A model generated the notes under the pieces. It was not told the DNA's origin. It did not search any database and saw only the letters and a list, made by a program, of their open reading frames with translations. Below are positions 10,275 to 21,479 of a stretch of DNA of 64,000 nucleotides, in pieces (positions within the stretch are counted from its first letter, which is position 1; each line of letters starts with the position of its first letter). A program made the translations under genes and the position numbers. Where the stretch lies: contig NC_133648.1 of assembly GCF_009905375.1 (NCBI RefSeq), positions 303,878,565-303,942,564 on the forward strand. Direction: 5' to 3'. The stretch comes from Apium graveolens (taxonomy: Eukaryota > Streptophyta > Magnoliopsida > Apiales > Apiaceae).

Positions 10275-11504
10275 ATTGCACCCAAAAGACAAAGAACTCA
10301 AGTTGGAAGCAGTGCCGCCGATTCTTCTATTGTGAGTGGTGTGAGGCCAAGGTTCTCTACTCCTGAGGCTGGGGAGGAGTACACGAGGCTTCTCCCAAAG
10401 CCTATTGCTAAGGAGAGAGGATTTCTGCCATCGGGAAAAGATGGTAGGCTGTTGGAGATGATTTTAAAGATGGGCTGGGTTTCTTTTTGTGAGGCTCCCG
10501 CTGCTGTGCCCATGAGTGTTGTGCGGGAGTTCTATGCCAATGCCAAGGCGGAGAAGAATGGTTTTACGGTGATGAGGGGGAGGACTATTGAGTACAATGC
10601 TGAGGCTATCAGGACAGTGATTGAGTAGCCTGCGAGGAAGGTGGGCCAGGATACTTGGAATGATAAGACTCCTGAGGACTTTGATTTGGATCTCATCATT
10701 GAAACTCTCTGTGTACCTGAAACTCATTAGAAGTTCAAGAGGGGCACTACTGATTACTCCACATTCCCTGCTTCATGCATGAACAGGTATGCTCGGGCTT
10801 GGAACTCGTTTATTTGTGCTAACATCATGCCATCTTCGCATGTTCATGAGATTATGGTGGAGCGTGCTCGTCTGCTTTGGGGTATTCTGTAAGGTAATTA
10901 TATTGATTTGGGGATGGTGATATATCAGGGGATCCTGAGGTTTTTGAGAGGAGGTACTACTGGGGCGATTTCGTATGCGTCCATTGTGATAAAGTTGTGC
11001 GTGGCAGTTGGTGTTCATTGGCCCGCACATGAGCAGCTTCAGATTCCCAGTGCTCCTATTGACAGTTCTACGCTGCACAGCATGGTTGAATGGTATAGAG
11101 GGAAGCCCGAACCTAAGGGGCTTGGTTATTCTTATGATCATCTACCAAGAGGACATCCAGCCCCTCAGTCATATGCCGGTGGTACACAGAAGGCTAGCAA
11201 GGAGGCTTGGAGAGCTGAGTTGGGCGAGGAGGCCGGTCCATTGCAACAGCAGCAGCAGCAGGGGGAGGTAGTAGGAGCAGAGATAGGAGCTGGTTTGAGT
11301 TTTAGGCATCTTGCGAGGAAGATGGATGTGATACACGCCATCCACAGTCAGTTTGCACGCGATCTCACCCAGGCACTTGGGACTGTATTTAGAGCCACAT
11401 GAGTTGACATTCAGTGGCCAGTTTTTGGTGAGGATTCCGTGTATCCACCTCCGGACACACCTGACACTCCACCCTTTGAGGGTGAGGATTCTGATTCACA
11501 ATAG
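10275..11504 (+). pseudogene. Athila 3' extra ORF (env-like position), broken
   Basis: Athila-type elements carry an extra ORF between pol and the 3' LTR, often called env-like by position. I see no clear signal peptide or membrane segment here, so envelope function is not supported. The frame starts at 10275 with ATT where element D has ATG, then APKRQRTQVG. Conserved blocks shared with D include EEYTRL, KERGF, MSVVREFY and NAKAEKNG, NRYARAWN with FICANI, and VHWPAHEQLQ. There are four in-frame stops (10626 TAG, 10728 TAG, 10890 TAA, 11400 TGA) but no frameshift over 1.23 kb. The C-terminus is proline/acid-rich (VYPPPDTP) and ends at TAG 11502-11504. A glutamine run lies near 11244-11262. 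Confidence 0.8.
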
Positions 11505-11529
11505 GTATGCCTGATTCCTTACTATTACC

Positions 11530-11566
11530 TTCACTGAGAACAGTGAATATTTTAAGTTTGGGGGTA
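11530..11566 (+). other. Hairpin and internal PPT-like tract (E1)
   Basis: TTCACTG-AGAA-CAGTGAA (11530-11547) is a perfect seven-pair hairpin. It is followed by AAGTTTGGGGGTA (11554-11566), very close to the real PPT just before the 3' LTR. Element D has the same pair at 60325-60364. It sits 26 bases behind the env-like stop. Confidence 0.65.
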
Positions 11567-12710
11567 GTAGTTGAAGGAATATGTTTGTGTGAGTCTCATA
11601 TAGTTTGTATGTTCATGATAGTTTTATTTCATATAGTGGCATATATTTTGCCATGTAGTTTTATTTTATTTTTGGTAGTGTTTATGATAATTTATTCATG
11701 TAGTTTCATACATTTGCATTATATCATGATTCTCTTAGATAATTTTTCCGATTAATTGGTGATATTGATGTTAGTGTAATGATGTCGTATTTAGTGATGA
11801 TGAGTCTTATTGGATTGATTTGCATGATTGAGACATTTGTATTTCACTAAGTCTTATAGGTTGCTATAGTGCTAGATCATGGTCATGATTTGTTGGTTTG
11901 TTGAGGTTTAGTCACTTGTTTATATTTAGAATTTGAGGTATTCTCTTAATAATAAAAGACATGGATATTTAGAAATTGGAGAAATTGGATTTCATTGCTA
12001 GTTGTGTGGCTAGGTGTCAAATGGCTAGTAGCCGGCTCATATTTTTATGAATAGTCTAGAGTTGAATGAAATGGAGCGAAACGCACTTATTCAGAAATTG
12101 AAAAAAAAAAAGAAAAAAATATATAGAAAAAAGAAAAAAAAGAATAAGTGTTATGTATAATTGATCACGAGTGGGCTCTTTAGTACTCGAGTTAGTAAGT
12201 TCTTAGGGGACTTTGTGCCTAGTGACCTAAGGATTCTATAGTCTGGGATCCGCTAACCTAACGCTCGCTACATGGGTACTATTGTATAAGTCTTTTATGG
12301 ACCTCACTCATTACACGATCAAGTAAGCATATTTGTGTTGTTTTATTGTGAATAAAAGCGTGAATCCATGTTAACTCCGATATAAGAGTTGAAGTGTTAT
12401 AAGTTATTTTGAGTCTAGCTTTTATTCTGTTTATAAACTTGCGATTGTTTTGATATGTAATGAGTTATGATTGTCGATCTAGTTAAGATAGTATATCTGT
12501 AAGCAATTGCACACATGCACGTCTCTGGTGTGTAGATTGATTTTTGAGATTTGATGGATCTTTATGCGAATAATTACATTTGCTGAGGTGTTGCTAGTTT
12601 TTTGGTTTAGTTATTCTTTGGGGATTATTGCATTCATATTAGTTGCATTCATGCATTTTATTTCTTATTCTTTGAGTCTGTTTATGCTTGAGGACAAGCA
12701 TCGATTCAAG
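11567..12710 (+). other. 3' non-coding region of E1
   Basis: About 1.1 kb, T-rich and without coding signs. It contains an A/G-rich stretch at 12096-12145. Short frames here have no recognisable content. Confidence 0.7.
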
Positions 12711-12720
12711 TTTGGAGGTG
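12707..12720 (+). other. Polypurine tract of E1
   Basis: CAAGTTTGGAGGTG directly precedes the TGTTAAG of the 3' LTR. It would prime plus-strand DNA synthesis. A G-to-A change interrupts the G run compared with element D. Confidence 0.8.
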
Positions 12721-13922
12721 TGTTAAGTGACATTTATGACACTTATTTATGCTCTAATAATCTTAGAGTTGGTGTATTTGCACTCAAGTTATTTGTGTTT
12801 TAACGTGTTTTCAACTGTTTTTGCATTTCAGGCTTCACTTCATGAATCAGGTAAATTAGCATTATTTTGATGCTAATATGGTGTTTAGGATGTGCTGGAA
12901 TAAAAGCTTGAAAGATTGGCTCGAAGCTGCAAGGAATAAAGAACAAGAAAAAATAAGTTTTGGCAGAAGGCAGGCGCGCCCGCACTGGTGTTGCGTGCGG
13001 ACGCGCCGGGAGTACAGATAGGCAGCGCGCCCGCGCTGGTGAAGCGCCCGGTCGCGCTGGGTCGGGATATTAAAATCCTGATTATTTTATAATTCAAATT
13101 GCTGGACTCCTGGGATGCATGGACTACTATATAAACATAACTTAGGTCATTTTTCAAGAGATATTTAGAGATCTCAAGACATCAAGGAGGGAGAAGACGG
13201 CAAGAGACCTTTTGGCACAATTCAACAAAGGCGAAGACGAACTAGTTTATTCTTGTCAATCTTTGTTTTGAGTTGTAATTTGGATGCTTGTTTCTTGTTT
13301 TGCTGAACCTATATTCTTGATTATACTTTGGTTTATTTATTCATATAAAGACGATGTTTGCTATATCATATTTTCATTGGAACCCACATTGGCGATAAGT
13401 TCGATTATGGGCTAATCGTTATCGTGGGGTTCTAGCGGATTTATTTATGGATTTCTTTAGTTAAATTGTTTGATGCTTTAGTGTGTGGTGATTGTATGAT
13501 ATTCTAGTATTGGTTGTGTTTATTCATCTTATGAGCGTTGCGAACTTGTAAGATAGTGTGCTAATTCTTAATGAAGCAAAAGCGAATTTAAGGATTTAGA
13601 ACTTGCCATGCTAGCATAGGTTCATGTATTGTTATGCATAATTCGTAAGTAATTTTAACCATCTTCCTTTCCCTATATAATCAAGATTGATAACTTGTGC
13701 TTAAACTGTTATGTTGTCAAATTCTATAGACATATAGGGTCTCAATATAATTGGTGCATATTCAGCTTCTATCTCTTTTGTGGATGTCTGGTAGAATGGT
13801 ACTCGTGCAACGAAAGTTGGCGTTTATCAGTTTTGTGTTGTCTGATTAGTATCATCACCATTGCATGCTAAGGTTGAGAATAATAAGGCTATTGAATGAA
13901 GTATTTAATGAAGTTAGAATCC
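12721..13922 (+). repeat. 3' LTR of E1, right end deleted
   Basis: It matches 2732-3935 with many substitutions. It includes the GC-rich repeats (12968-13068), the inverted repeat at 13062 (second arm mutated) and the TATA box at 13127-13136. The match stops at 13922; the last about 250 bases present in the 5' LTR are missing, and Tekay LTR sequence follows at once. Confidence 0.88.
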
Positions 13923-15808
13923 ACCAGATACAGAAAGAAGTGAGTATAAGGTAACAGGATAAATAGGATTTAAATTCAAGGATTTTAAGAGGGGATCATA
14001 AAAAGGAATATAAAATATTGAGGAAGGTTTAGGGGAACCCAAGTGATAAGATCCCAGATATGATCCCTCAAACGATAAACGAAAACGAAAGTTAAGCGAA
14101 CCGTATAACAGATCAGCGGTCATTAGGCAAACAATTAGGAAGTTAATCAAAGGGATTAGAGAGGATGATGTCACCCAACCAATGAGAAGAGGACAAGGAG
14201 GGGAGGATGACATCATGAGGATGACACAAGCATGACATGGGAAGGAAGGAGGTGTGATTGAATGAGAACCACACAAAGTCCAAGGTTAATTAGGTAATTA
14301 ACTAAAACAAAAACAAAACAAAATCAACCAAGCCAAGCAAATCATTTTCATCAAAACACAAAAAAAAAAAATCTCTCTTTCTTCTTCATGCTCTCGGCTT
14401 CTTTCTTAAAAAATGAAGATCCAAGCTCCACCACTTACAATTTAGCAAGGTAATTATCTAAGCTTCCCCATGGATAGTTACATACTTCCTATAAGTTTAA
14501 GCTTCTAATTCCAAGCCAATCTTTTTCTATAAATCATGAAAGAAGATGGTGAATAGTGTTTTTCAAGAACTAAAATTTGTGTTCTTGAAGTTTTGTTTAG
14601 ATTAAGCTTGGATAAGGACTTTAAGGGTGATTCCAAGCCATTCTCTTGATTCTCAACTCTCCAAGGAAGGTATAAACTACAAACCCTAGCTTTAGTTTTG
14701 AGTAATTAGGATTGAATATGATTGATATAGTATATGTGAAGCATGATGCTTGATTGTTTGAAGTTTGGTTGAGTTTGTAGAGGTTAGTTGGTTTTGTGGT
14801 ATTGGTGGAGTTGTAAATCTTGATAATTAGTTAAAGAACCTAAGTAAAGCTTTTAGTTCATGTGGGAAATAAGTATAAATGGTTAATGTGGATTTGTTGG
14901 GGCTGTTATGATGTCGTTTGGATGGATGTTGGTTGTATGATTGATTTGGGGTTGAATTGTGGTTGGTTTTGAATGGTTTAAATTTGGGAAATCACGTAAA
15001 CATAGCCGTCGTAACGTCCGATTTTCTTTAGACTGTTTTTGTGCATAACATTAGGACCCGAGAACCCCCTGCTAGATTTTGAACATTGCCATGTTTAGAT
15101 AGTTCGTGTTACGAGCTTCGTTTTGATATGTAGTTCGTTCGATTCCGATGCACGGTTTAGGAGAAACGACCGTTTTAAGTAACGGCGTTTCGTGAACGAA
15201 ACTTTTCCCCTCGCCTTACTTTGAAATATAGGTTAAAGACCAAAAAGGGTTAATTAATGTATGAAACATTTGTGGTAAGAGTGTTAGGCAGTTGGTAAGA
15301 CACTCACGAAGGAATCGCTTTAAAACTCGTAATGGTTAATTTAGTAAAAATGGTGGAGCCGAGGGTACTCGAGTGACTTAAGAGAATCAATAAGCGCAAA
15401 ACAAGCGTTAGAGTCTAAGTTAGTTAAAGTATAGATTTACAAGTGACTTTAGTTTAATTCCAACTTACTTGTTGTTTATAGGTTACCAGACTCGTCCCGA
15501 GCCTTTTGTAACCCCCAGTCGCTCAGGCAAGTTTTCTATCCGTTATACTGTTGTTGTGATGTATACACTTGTATATGCATTATCTTGTAATATATGCATG
15601 ACGGTTATATTAGCAAATTCTTGCGATATATTGTAGCATGTGATATGGTACATATGCATGTCTGTTTCGTATTCTTGCCATATATATCTGTTGGTTCAGT
15701 TGATAATACCTATGCTAGAGAATAGCGGTAAATTGCATATACCCTTAGTATAGGGACCCAAAGGTGAAAACATTTTCTAAAACCGGGAGTCGAGGATCCC
15801 GAGTAGAT

Positions 15809-15839
<31 letters not shown>

Positions 15840-17924
15840 ATATGGTTATAGTTTTCAAAACTATTAATCGAATAAGGTTTATTCGATAACTTTATTTTAT
15901 TATTGAATATTATTTCGAATATTCATCCGAGGACTTGTGACTCCTTCATTTTATTATTGAATATTATTTCGAATATTCATCCGAGGACTTATGACTCCTT
16001 TATTTTATTATTGAATATTATTTCGAATATTCATTCGAGGGCTTATGACTTAGTTATATTATTAATGATTATTAATTGAATATTCATTTGAGGATGTATG
16101 ACTCCGTTATTTTATTTAATGAATATTATTTATAATATTAATTCGAGGTATTATGACTCCGCTTATTATTTAAATATATTCTTTATTTTATTAAAGAATA
16201 AGGTGTCAATAATCAAACTTATTTTCGATTATTCAAATAAAGATAGTACTTTCATATAAGTATATCTTTGGTTATTTAATATCCATTTCAAGTATAAGTT
16301 TAAATACTTCTACTTCAATTATTTTTATAAAGATTATTCTTTATGGGAATATTATTTAAATAATAATATTCAGACATTTTCTAAATATATTGGGACTGAT
16401 TTACTTCATTAAATCAGCATTACTCCAAACACTCTTTAAAGTATTTTCGAGTCTTCAAAATGATTTTTAAAGGTTAGAGCGGATCCCAAAACTCATTTTT
16501 ATATTTAAGATCTTCCTTTTAAAGGGGATTTAAATACTCGCTCAAAACCTGAGGGATCCGGCTCTATGGTGTATTTTATATTCGCAACAAGGTTGCAGTT
16601 TTGGTAAATGAATTGATTACTTACCCAATGTTCGGGAAGTAAGTCCATCTATTGAGTCGGCATAAGCAACATGGGCTCAGTGGGCGTCCATAATAGTGTA
16701 AGTGGCTCAGTGGGAGTCCATCAAATGTATAAGTGGCTGAGTGGCAGTCCAGCATAAGGTCCTATTACGACCAGGGTGATGACCAGTGGGGAATTCGTCC
16801 ATCTACTAGTAGAAAAGGTTACTTATTGGTATCTTTGCCTGATCAGCAAGATATCAGGTTTATGCCAAAATTCTTTCCTTTCCAAATTTATTGGATATTG
16901 CAATTCTATTAATACTTTACATGACAGAAGTTTTCAAGAAACGTATGTATATATATAGGTGTATATATATATCGGGACTTATTGAAGTATATCATAACTT
17001 CATTTCCTTAAAAATATTTCAAAGATTGAATCTATTCAAGTCTTATCTTGTAGTCTCATCAGTGTGATGAACTTTTGAAACTAATTATAACTTGAATGGT
17101 GGTAGTTTAAGTAGTATTTGGAAGATATAAGTATATTGGAGTATCTTGTAACTTCATCTTTTAAACTTATATCTAGTAAATGATTATCATATGCATGACC
17201 AAGATTTTCAGAAAAACGTTGAGACAAGGTTAGATATATGAGATCACCTTGCAACAATATTTTTATACAGTTATAAACTGGAACTTTGTGTATATTATGC
17301 ATGGAAGAGGACTTCCAAGATTTTGAAAATTATATATGTATATATACTAAATATTTTGCGACTTCATCGCATTAAAATATCAAACTTGGTTCATTTCTTT
17401 TGACCAAGACTTTCATGAGTACTATGAGAAGGCTCATATATTGTTAATCATTATACATATTATTTTGGTGGGCTTGCTGCTCAGCCTTGCTTTCTTCTTT
17501 CATCACACAACATCAGATAGACAAGATGAACAGGACCAAGCTCCCAATTCGCAAGCGGATAGGAAATGTTCCGCAGCTTTCGGGAAGCGTTGAGGCCGCT
17601 GTAGCTGAGGTAGAAATTACCAATAGGCTAGGCTTTCAACTTTTGATGTACCAGATTATGTATATTTATGAATTGTAATAATGACAAAGAAATGTAAATT
17701 TATTCAGAAACCTGTTTAAGGTGCATTGGCAGATAATTGTGGAATAAAATGAATTGTGATTAATTTTTTTGAATGTTCATCTCTGAGACTATAACGTGTG
17801 GTGTGTGTGTTTATTATGGGGTCACAGTACAGAGTAGTCGATCAATTATTAAGATTGGGTATTATTAAGGGAAATGGAACTCGTGACAACCCGGATCCCC
17901 GACCCCGGATTTGGGGGTGTTACA
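13923..17924 (+). repeat. 5' LTR of Tekay-type element, left end deleted
   Basis: It matches 23283-27272 almost throughout. It ends GGATTTGGGGGTGTTACA, followed by four bases and the PBS. It holds a TA-rich microsatellite (about 15810-15843), a 54-base tandem repeat (15884-16165) and three 30-base 'GTGGCTCAGTGGGAGTCCA' units (16676-16755). Short minus-strand frames such as 13914-14276 occur in both LTRs only because the LTRs are copies. Confidence 0.9.
15884..16165. repeat. 54-bp tandem repeat in Tekay LTR
   Basis: GAATATTATTTCGAATATTC starts at 15905, 15959 and 16013, giving an exact 54-base period. Diverged units follow to about 16165. Each unit carries a GAATATT/AATATTC inverted repeat. 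The same array is in the 3' LTR (25236-25512), so it predates this insertion. Confidence 0.85.
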
Positions 17925-17928
17925 GAAG

Positions 17929-17940
17929 TGGTATCATAGC
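17929..17940 (+). other. Primer binding site (tRNA-Met type) of Tekay element
   Basis: TGGTATCATAGC lies four bases after the LTR. It differs by one base from TGGTATCAGAGC, the usual complement of initiator tRNA-Met. Leader 17941-18185 follows without recognisable features. Confidence 0.85.
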
Positions 17941-18185
17941 TAAGCGTTATAAACCTCAGAGATGATGTGACGTTAAGATAATAAGTTCACTAAGATAATA
18001 AGAACTCTTGCCAAGTTCATAGTCGGGCTACCTAACGTAGTACCGACAGTTAAAACCCTTATGGGAACCCTTATAAATATCGTGATAAAAGCGTAGTTCG
18101 TTATCGTATATGGTAGCGGGATTCCGAACCCTGAGGTTGAGGAGCAACAATGCGATGATGTTTATTACTTATTAGAGATCAGATT

Positions 18186-18317
18186 ATGGATCCGATAGAG
18201 CGTCCTAACGCGGGATCGGATGATGTTCATATTGAGGATGTAGCGGTTGAGGATGTTGTCCTAGAAGGGATAGTTGTTGAGGAGGATCCCATGGAGGATC
18301 CTGACAAGAATGAATAA
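18186..18317 (+). pseudogene. Short acidic ORF at start of Tekay interior
   Basis: A 43-codon frame starting MDPIERPNAG and rich in D, E and V. It is the first start after the leader, so it could be the remnant of a gag N-terminus, but no gag motif follows in frame. I do not recognise it further. Confidence 0.35.
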
Positions 18318-18359
18318 AGGACCACTGATGAATTGATGACCATGGTTAGGTCGACTACC

Positions 18360-19210
18360 AGAGGTAGGATTGGTCGATCACTACCGGAGGTTCGTTCAAG
18401 TTTATAAAGATAGTAGCCCCCTTTAACACGGTTTACTCGTAAGACTGAGAAGTTTGAATGGACAGAGAAATGTGAGAACAGCTTTTAAGAACTAAAGCAA
18501 AGATTGGTGACGGCCCCTATGTTGGCGTTGCCGGATGGAAAAGAAGATTTTGTGATTTGTATTGACGCTTCGTACAAGGAATTAGGGTGCTTCTTATACA
18601 GCACAACAAGGTAATCGCGTACGCGTCAAGACAATTAAGGGAATATAAAATTCGATATCCCCACCCATGAGCTTGGGCTCGTGGCAATAGTTTTGCCCTA
18701 AAGATTGGAGGCACTACTTGTATGGAGAGAAGTGCGGGATTTACACAAATCATAGGAGCTCTAGTACATTTTTACGTAGAAAGAGCTCAACATACGGCAG
18801 AGGAGGCGGTTAGAGCTAATCAAGAATTATGATTGGGAGATTCCTTATCATTCGGGGAAAGCCAATGTGATGGCTGATGCCCTTAGTAAAAAGGAGAGAC
18901 TCAAGATTATAATGTCTTTGGGATAGTTATAAGAGATTTTGAGTAAATGGAAATAGAAGTGAAGGTAACCGGAGCCGGTACTGAAAAGCTGTTTGAGATC
19001 GCTATGCGGTCTGAATTATTGGAAAATTTATTATTGTGCCAAGAAAAAGTGATGAATGAAGGAAGAGAGCCAACAATTAGATAAAATATTAATACCGAGA
19101 AAAATGATAAGGGAATAATGAGGTATTCCTACAGAATTTGAGTTCCAAACGTTCAAGAGCTTAAAGATGAGATCTTAGATGAAAGTCATAGTTCAAGGAA
19201 TAAGATTTAG
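18360..19210 (+). pseudogene. Tekay pol fragment: end of RT, RNase H, start of integrase
   Basis: Readable pieces in several frames: EKFEWTEKCENSF (about 18449), ELKQRLVTAP, the RNase H core ICIDASYKELGC (about 18558), a decayed ADALS region near 18870, MEIEVKVTGAGTEKLFEIA (about 18948) and VPNVQELKDEILDESHSS (about 19145). Frameshifts and stops interrupt it many times. It lies upstream of the gag remnant at 19440, which is the wrong order for this lineage. It is either a rearrangement or a second, recombined copy. Confidence 0.75.
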
Positions 19211-19439
19211 GGCAAACCCTGAACGTGATAGTCGGGGAGGTCGCCATCAAGATAGAAAGAACCCATAACATAATAAAGTGAAAAATGAGGATTTTAAATT
19301 AAAAGATGACCCCAATTATGGGGAGTAGGAAGAAATATTTAGACTAAGAAAACAAAAGTCGAGCGAGATAAGGAGACCCGAGACGGTACTCCTATACGGA
19401 AATTCATGGACCTGTCTAAAAAAAAAAGAACTTAGACTA

Positions 19440-19780
19440 TTATCCCCAACCACCACCTTGAGGAAATAATGCGGCAGGAAATTCTTTCATGACCTTTAAA
19501 TCGTTAAGCTCTCAGAGTTCTAAGGAACAGGTTAACCTAGTCGAGGCAAGAGCCTGGTTAAAGGAAATAGAGTTGAGAAGTGATAAGGGAGTTAGGTATG
19601 GGAAACCCTAAGAAACCCTTGCAATAAATATAGAGAAGTGTGTCATTATCAGCGCGATGGTGACTGATCATGAGATAAATTCAAGGTTTGAAGGCGTAAG
19701 CGATATGTAAAGTTAATTCCCTTGAAGTTGACAGTATTCGATGAAAATTTGAGATAGATCGATTGATTAATAAGGAAACA
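19440..19780 (+). pseudogene. gag: Tekay gag remnant
   Basis: SFMTFKSL (about 19485) and VEARAWLKEIE (about 19539) are the conserved core of Tekay/Del gag. The flanks are broken by stops and frameshifts, and no zinc knuckle is visible. It lies after RNase H text, so the interior is not in standard gag-pol order. Confidence 0.65.
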
Positions 19781-21479
19781 CGGATGGACTGAGGAGACAA
19801 GAAAGTAAGAAATTAGGAAAATTGGATGAAGGAAGTGACCTTCAAGAATGTGAAGTGTAAGACCGGGGGCATGATACCCAGAAAGGGAGACGCCGGGTAT
19901 GAAAGATGTCCCAACATTGAGATGACTGTTGAGATAAATAAAAGAGGTAAATGAGTAGTTAGAACTAAAAGGTTCACGTTGAACATGACAAACATCTTCT
20001 AGAACATCCCTGTTATCATTACTGAATCAGGCAAGAAAAGCGGATAACCGTTCTTATCTTTTGGAGGCCATATTGATTGACCTCATTTTGAATACAGATG
20101 TTATTGTGAAATTAGGCATATACTATCGAGGTGGGAATGATTGAATAAGATACCCTTATCAGGGATATATGAATTGATTTATCCATGGAAGGATGCATGT
20201 ACCTTTTAAAGGTGGAATTAAGGATTGAACATCGGTAACATAAAACGAATCCTCGGGGAATGCATAAAGGTTGGAATTTCACCCTTAATAGGGATAATGT
20301 GAGTTTTGACAGTATGAATTAGAAAGGATTAAGGTAATAACAACCTTTAAGAATCAGTGGAGAAATTTTTCAGAAGTATATAGACAATGATTCTGGTATT
20401 AATAAATGGTATCTTGATATGCCCTGTATCTAGGGAATACAGGAGGAACGATTCGAGGATAACCTTAGAGGTTTTACAAGGAGAAAGGTAATATTCAAAA
20501 TTCTCAAGAATAAAAATGTTGATAAAGGAAATATGACGTAATTATAATGATGCCAAGTGGGGCACGTGTTAAACCACGAGAAAGTATGGATCGGACCAGT
20601 AAAGGTCGAAATTGTTCAGGGTAATTAGGACCTAAGATAAAAGATGTCCTAAGTATGATCGAGAGTCAATCGTGACAGTGATTAACCTCTAAAGACTGAG
20701 GCAATAACTTATGGAAAAATGGTGATTTTTTTTCCTCATCAGATTTTAAGGAAAACATCTTCACATAAGCAGTGATTGGAAATGAGGTAGAAAATTTAAT
20801 GAAGGTGGTTGAAATGACATTGATTGTAAGGAAATATTACTATCAAGAAAGGCCAAAGAGGTGGCCGACACTTTAATTGTAAGAGGACAATTATAGGCGC
20901 TCGTGCCAGAGGAATATAGTGATAATGGTTAAGGCTGTGAAGGTTGTATTATGGTGTGGAAGATTGACATTCCTTCTGATGATTGTGCGATACTCAACCG
21001 TGATAGTAGTTGGGTAAAGATTAATTTTTGTAATCACCGTGAGCAGGCTATCTGTCTTAGAGGGTCATATCTTGAGAATGAGCCTGGACCATGTTTCAAA
21101 AGGACTAAACGAACCTTTGAGTTAAGTCTTCTATTGAAGGCATATGATTAAGAATGGTATTAACCTGCTATCGTTGCTTTGACTGAAACACTTCTGCATT
21201 TTATCTGCTTCATGTCATGTATGTATGTCAGGATCAGGAGTGTTCTTCATGAATCATGAATGGTGATTATGTTACCTCCTTAGAAGAATTAGATACGAGA
21301 TGTATGGACTCCGTATGGTTAGCTATTAAGACTTTATGGAAAATGAATGACTACAGTAGGTCAATGGTGGACCATAGTAAGGCAGCAATGATTCTGCGAG
21401 TAATGAGCTGATTACAACCGTGGGAGTTGTATTGGAATGGGTGTTGAGATTGAGTACCACTAATCGGGTCGTGGTAGTG
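19781..21479 (+). pseudogene. Decayed Tekay interior, domains not resolved
   Basis: By position this should be protease, RT and RNase H. I could not read any of these domains with confidence. A 66-codon frame at 20951-21151 has no recognisable motif. The region has coding-like texture but dense stops in every frame. Confidence 0.45.

Larger units (their letters stand above)
2732..13922 (+). mobile_element. Athila-type Ty3/Gypsy element E1
   Basis: Order on the plus strand: 5' LTR (2732-4184), tRNA-Asp type PBS, gag, aspartic protease, RT, RNase H, integrase, a long spacer, an extra ORF in the env position, a long 3' non-coding stretch, PPT, and a 3' LTR cut short at 13922. The gag and RT wording and the extra 3' ORF fit the Athila lineage of plant Gypsy elements. 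It sits inside the old LARD LTR. Five bases before it are ATAGA, but the matching target copy on the right is missing because the end of the 3' LTR was deleted. The two LTRs differ at many positions over 1.2 kb, so this is not a recent insertion. All reading frames carry stops or frameshifts. Confidence 0.88.

Noticed and set aside
10275..11504. Host gene captured by E1
   Set aside because: A homologue sits at the same place in element D (60391-61569), so it is a regular part of this element type.
15810..15843. TA-repeat stretch
   Set aside because: Simple microsatellite within an LTR, with a shorter copy at 25166; of no interest alone.
17487..17678. 63-codon ORF near the end of the Tekay LTR (partner 26836-27027)
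   Set aside because: LTR copy effect. It overlaps other open frames and has no motif.
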